64,000 bases of DNA from Ophioderma brevispina (taxonomy: Eukaryota; Echinodermata; Ophiuroidea; Amphilepidida; Ophiodermatidae): NCBI GenBank assembly GCA_023653785.1, contig JAMKCH010035202.1, positions 62,001-126,000 on the forward strand. The letters are read 5' to 3'. Positions 60,901 to 64,000 of the stretch are shown here, one piece after another; position 1 is the stretch's first letter, and every line of letters begins with the position of its first letter. The position numbers and the translations under genes are program-made. The notes below the pieces were generated by a model. The model saw only the letters and a program-made list of their open reading frames with translations, did not search any database and was not told the DNA's origin.

Positions 60901-61165
60901 CTGGAAAAAACCATCCCTTAAATGACACTCGAGTCAGGCAGACCTTAGGAAAAGGCCTGCGCTGAGGATAGTCATGATATGGGTATACTTAGGTGGAAAT
61001 GATGTTAATGGAAAAACAGTGTTGGAATTTAGGATTGTAGTCGCTGGCTTCTCTTCGCAAGTTTAACTTTGCTTCGCCACGCAGTGAACAGGGGAGACCA
61101 CAAGACAAGACAGGATAATTGGGTGTGTTATATTTTATTATAAAGGTAATTAAATTTTTAAATTT
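57945..61165 (-). mobile_element. Jockey-like LINE inserted in copy 2
   Basis: Read on the minus strand, from 5' (right) to 3' (left). Endonuclease: QETHRG, a RPTIPGM block, QYGSCRFVRTGTK-like words (~60,720-60,900) and FIGDIN...TQWG (~60,520-60,560). RT: SYRPISLLRHTYKLFERL (~59,430-59,485), HIEDGFE (~59,320), FIYCDD where YADD is usual (~59,050), and DSDFTVVEGGLSKALDQL. The C-terminus QKMEHLLV (~58,110) resembles the Jockey-type C-terminal Cys region. Frameshifts and the altered YADD mean it is inactive. Jockey assignment is from family memory. Confidence 0.75.
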
Positions 61166-61535
61166 GAATATGTTCACTTTAAGGTGGCGATTTATGTCTA
61201 GAATTAAATTAAAAAGCGGAAGATTTTAAAATGGGAACTCTCAGCTTAAAATGTTCTACGAAACAAAAATCAGCGGGGGTCTCTTCAGTAAATATATAAT
61301 CCTCTCTTTCGGAGCCTTCCTGAAAATAATGTTTTCCAACAATCAAGACAGCAGGGTTCTTTAGGTCCCAATAAGGTGTCAATGTCTGATCGGTGACTTT
61401 ATGGGTGATATGTTGCAAATCGATTGAATAATATTGTTGTCCAACTAATTTATATACGTTGAATAACCGTACAGCGATAAATGTCAAATAAAGTAAACAT
61501 GATAAAAAATAACAATACATGCCACAGATCGCGGT
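61165..61535. repeat. Segmental duplication, copy 2, right part
   Basis: Matches 55,830-56,175: TTTATGTCTAGAATT, GGAACTCTCAGCTTAAAATG, AGCCTTCCTGAAAATAATG, GACAGCAGGGTT, GATCGGTGACTT and AAATGTCAAATAAAG. It confirms that the LINE split a once-continuous copy. Confidence 0.85.
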
Positions 61536-62292
61536 GTTTCTAAGGGTTGCCCCAGCAAAAACAAGTCATATGATTTAGTTGATATACTATATATTATTTA
61601 CCTTACTATGACAACTGTGAGGGTTAAAAATCTCAATTGTCGCATTTAGATTAAGAAGTGCATTCTTTTGGCGTCTTTTGTCGTTATGGGGCTCGACCCG
61701 TCGCGCTGGTCCCGTGGTGGACGCGGCATGATGATTTTTCAATGTTGTCCCCTCTGGAATTAGATTATACGCCACTGTGTGTTATAAAAGCTTCAATTGT
61801 GTTTCGAAAAAGGTGACCCCACTTTCGCTGCTACCTATGAATTCGCACTCAATTAAGCCCTCGGTTTCTAGAATGATGTATTATGTACTTCATTATCACT
61901 TACAGTTTATTGTCCGCGTCAAATATTTTTGCAAAATGGATGAAAGAGTAGGGGATAACAGGAAGTTCAATGTAACGGTAAAGCTGATTGTTCCGATTTT
62001 GCTGATGAAATTCATTGTGGTATGTATATAAACGTTCATATCTGTCATAGAATAGTAGATAAGTGCAAATTTTAAGAGCCAATACCAATTTGCTATTTGT
62101 AGTTTACCTGTCACGCAGATGGACTGTGAACCTCCCGTTTTGCACTTTGTAATATTACTCAAAAATCTTTATAGACACTAATGGTTATTCAGAAATGCAG
62201 TCTCAATGTACTTCGTCTCTCTCCTTACTCGTTCGCATCTTTCTTTAATCTCCTTACTTTTGTCTCTCTCTTTCACTTCTACTTTATTACAG

Positions 62293-62649
62293 GGCTTTGT
62301 GGATCTCTCAACCTTACACTCAATAAAACCATACCAACGTTACTTTCATTTGACTCTACCAATACCAGGTATTTCACAATGGTCTGACTGTCTGTGGACA
62401 ATTGTTGGAATCAAACACTCGATATATCCTATTATGTTTCGACAGGTGCCTTCGGGAAGGAGAACCTCTTTTCTGCTGGAAATGGCCAAAACCCCAGCGT
62501 CAGAAGCACAAGGATTTTGACTCGCAGCGGTTACACTATACCCGCGTATTATTCATCCGACAGTTCTGTTGTTTGGATAATTTCAACTATTCGTAGGACC
62601 AATGAACCAGCGCAATTTGAACTTGAGCTTATATCAATTAATCATAAAG
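62293..62649 (+). CDS. CUB-domain exon with an in-frame stop (119 codons)
   Basis: The acceptor TTCTACTTTATTACAG and a weak GTTTGA donor bracket 357 bases, class 1-1. The peptide starts x-LCGSLNLTLNKTIPTLLSFD, then NCWNQTLDISYYVS, ENLFSAGNGQNPSV and VVWIISTI. These fit CUB landmarks (CG start, C.W, F.GNG, a late W-I strand). One frame covers the whole exon but is broken by TGA at 62,385-62,387. Just there the +1 frame reads WSDCLWTI, a better C.W strand, so two compensating indels are the alternative to a true nonsense codon. An LDLa exon follows 141 bases later. Confidence 0.7.
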
Positions 62650-62790
62650 GTTTGAAATATTACATTTGTATTTTTTCAAGACTTTTAATCCTTTCTAATT
62701 TCTGAAAGCTATAATGGTTTGTGTTTTGTACTATTGTTATTTGCTTGATCAAATAACTAATAAAAATTAAAACAAAAATACATTTTACAG

Positions 62791-62901
62791 ATTGCGATGA
62801 AGATGAGTTCTTATGTCCATCGGAGCGCAAGTGCATAAGTAAATCTAAACTCTGCAATTATTACAGAGAATGTTCTGATATGGCAGACGAAATTGGTTGT
62901 G
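62791..62901 (+). CDS. LDLa exon, intact (37 codons, class 1-1)
   Basis: The acceptor ACATTTTACAG and donor GTAAGT (consensus) flank 111 bases. The peptide [17 protein letters not shown] continues [20 protein letters not shown]. The six cysteines and the D...DE acidic cluster are complete. Its close spacing after the CUB exon repeats the CUB-LDLa module order. The gene is expected to continue beyond 64,000, because the exon ends inside a codon. Confidence 0.85.
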
Positions 62902-62904
62902 GTA

Positions 62905-64000
62905 AGTTGGAAGTGGTTGACACAGAGTTAATGAAAATTATCCCCTTTATGTTGAATATAGTAACTTCTAATTTTCCTACAATCTCAAGCGAAATACTTG
63001 TTTTTTGAGAAAAACTGAAACGGTGTTTTTTGTAAATAAAATATAAACAATTTGTTGGCGAAAATCTTAGTTTGCTTCGATTCCATTAAAAACGACATGG
63101 ACTCAAAATGAATTAAAACCTGTATTTAAGCTAAACCCCTGTTTTTTCAAATGTGGGAACAATAATTTTTGAATCAAAATTAAAGTAGTTCGGTTATAGA
63201 TTTAAAAACTAGTATTAGTTTTGAAATTACTTCACATATTTATCAAAAATTTAGTTGTTAATCATTAGAGGGAGGACGTGTGGGTTTTCATTTTAGAATG
63301 TTTCTCCACCGAAACCAGGGTTTATTGGTAAAACCTAGTTAAGGCGAGAGTTCCAGTTTTCAGGAGGCAATGTATTGCCCTGAGGAAACCTCCGACGGAA
63401 CATGTCGAACGCAAAAATATCTTTAGGCCGGCACGCATATTCACCTTTACATAAACAACCTTCACACTGAACATTTACCATCCGCACGCAGAGAAATCTT
63501 TTATAGCCAATTAGCAATATTGATCGATCAATATCACCTTATTGTCTGGGATCACAGTTTATTTATTCATTTTCCGCCACTTAAAATTGACGAAGCCATC
63601 GATAATTGGGTTCGTCTGGAGGCTGACAATAGGGCATTGAGTACCAATTAAGGGATTACAGTGCGTGTGATTTAACTTAAGTACGTCGAGGGAATTCAAT
63701 AGAGTCTCGATACCTATTTTGTTTCAGAATCCAATCGAATATGTTTTTGAGTAAGTGTAAGTTTTGTAGCGAAGGAATACAAAGGGTGACACTCTCCCAG
63801 AGGCCGATTGTGGCTCTGACCATTCCTTAAGGGGGGGTATGGGGTCTGAATATGTAAAATTGTGCTAATCCAACAATGATTAATGACATGCTAAATTGTT
63901 AGATTGTACAAAATGCTTTTTATTCGATTCGGTTCCCGAGATATAGCTGATCAAAGTGAAGTAGTGTAACGCAAAATTGCCAAAAAGCATCATCTCCTAT
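62905..64000. other. Intron-like DNA, nothing recognised
   Basis: No exon, RNA gene or repeat I can support. The small minus-strand frame at 63,335-63,517 has no domain. Confidence 0.5.

Noticed and set aside
1..64000. CRISPR array, tRNA, rRNA or bacterial operon
   Set aside because: The tandem repeats have no conserved repeat-unique-spacer pattern. I saw no cloverleaf with A and B boxes and no rRNA core motifs; interrupted exons with GT-AG borders show a eukaryotic genome.

Overview
This is invertebrate nuclear DNA, AT-rich and repeat-heavy. No reading frame exceeds 190 codons, and the only credible host coding is a series of short exons with introns. Domain types (CUB, LDL-receptor class A), L2/CR1-like and Jockey-like LINEs, a Penelope-like retroelement and five copies of the palindrome TAGGCCTA fit a marine deuterostome such as an echinoderm or hemichordate. 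The species cannot be fixed from the sequence alone, and prokaryotic features (operons, CRISPR, attachment sites) are absent.

Layout. 1-2,515: anonymous DNA bounded by inverted ~130-bp arms, holding a short-unit ATTAGAC minisatellite. 2,600-13,138: a large tandem array with ~950-bp units at its right end and ~150-bp sub-repeats in the middle. It is packed with GGGTCAAAGGTCA (nuclear-receptor DR1-like) sites and short perfect hairpins. 13,139-16,895: a decayed L2/CR1-type LINE on the + strand. 17,560-18,245: a ~70-bp minisatellite. 20,985-25,370: small non-autonomous DNA transposons, including two hAT-like elements, and a 305-bp tandem duplication. 29,130-29,385: a long polypyrimidine tract. 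30,100-30,632: the 3' end of another LINE ORF2. 30,776-39,329: two head-to-tail ~4.2-kb copies of a decayed Penelope-like element (RT plus GIY-YIG). 39,527-40,052: a TTAA-flanked MITE. 41,190-42,910: an 860-bp tandem duplication. 44,124-44,981: a TA-flanked mariner-like MITE. 45,929-49,836: a fold-back element with another MITE nested inside it. 53,420-61,535: a duplicated ~2.7-kb block whose second copy lost a CUB exon and was split by an antisense Jockey-like LINE.

Host gene. On the + strand, exons at 26,716, 50,462, 52,023, 52,994, 53,225, 53,778, 62,293 and 62,791, and possibly 26,072, encode LDLa and CUB modules plus one unassigned 73-codon module. Nearly all are class 1-1 exons (split after codon base 1 at both ends), the usual signature of extracellular exon shuffling. 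They look like pieces of one secreted or membrane multi-domain CUB/LDLa protein, with introns full of transposons. The LDLa exons at 53,225 and 62,791 are intact. Several CUB exons carry a stop or frameshift, so the locus is either decaying or contains assembly indel errors. Duplicated blocks differ by very frequent 1-2 base indels, which makes assembly error a serious possibility.

Long stretches without a gene (300-1,240; 18,250-20,980; 22,080-23,280; 23,730-24,750; 25,710-26,070; 26,820-29,100; 29,390-30,100; 40,055-41,190; 42,910-44,120; 45,000-45,900; 50,690-52,020; 62,905-64,000) show nothing I can name beyond what is listed.
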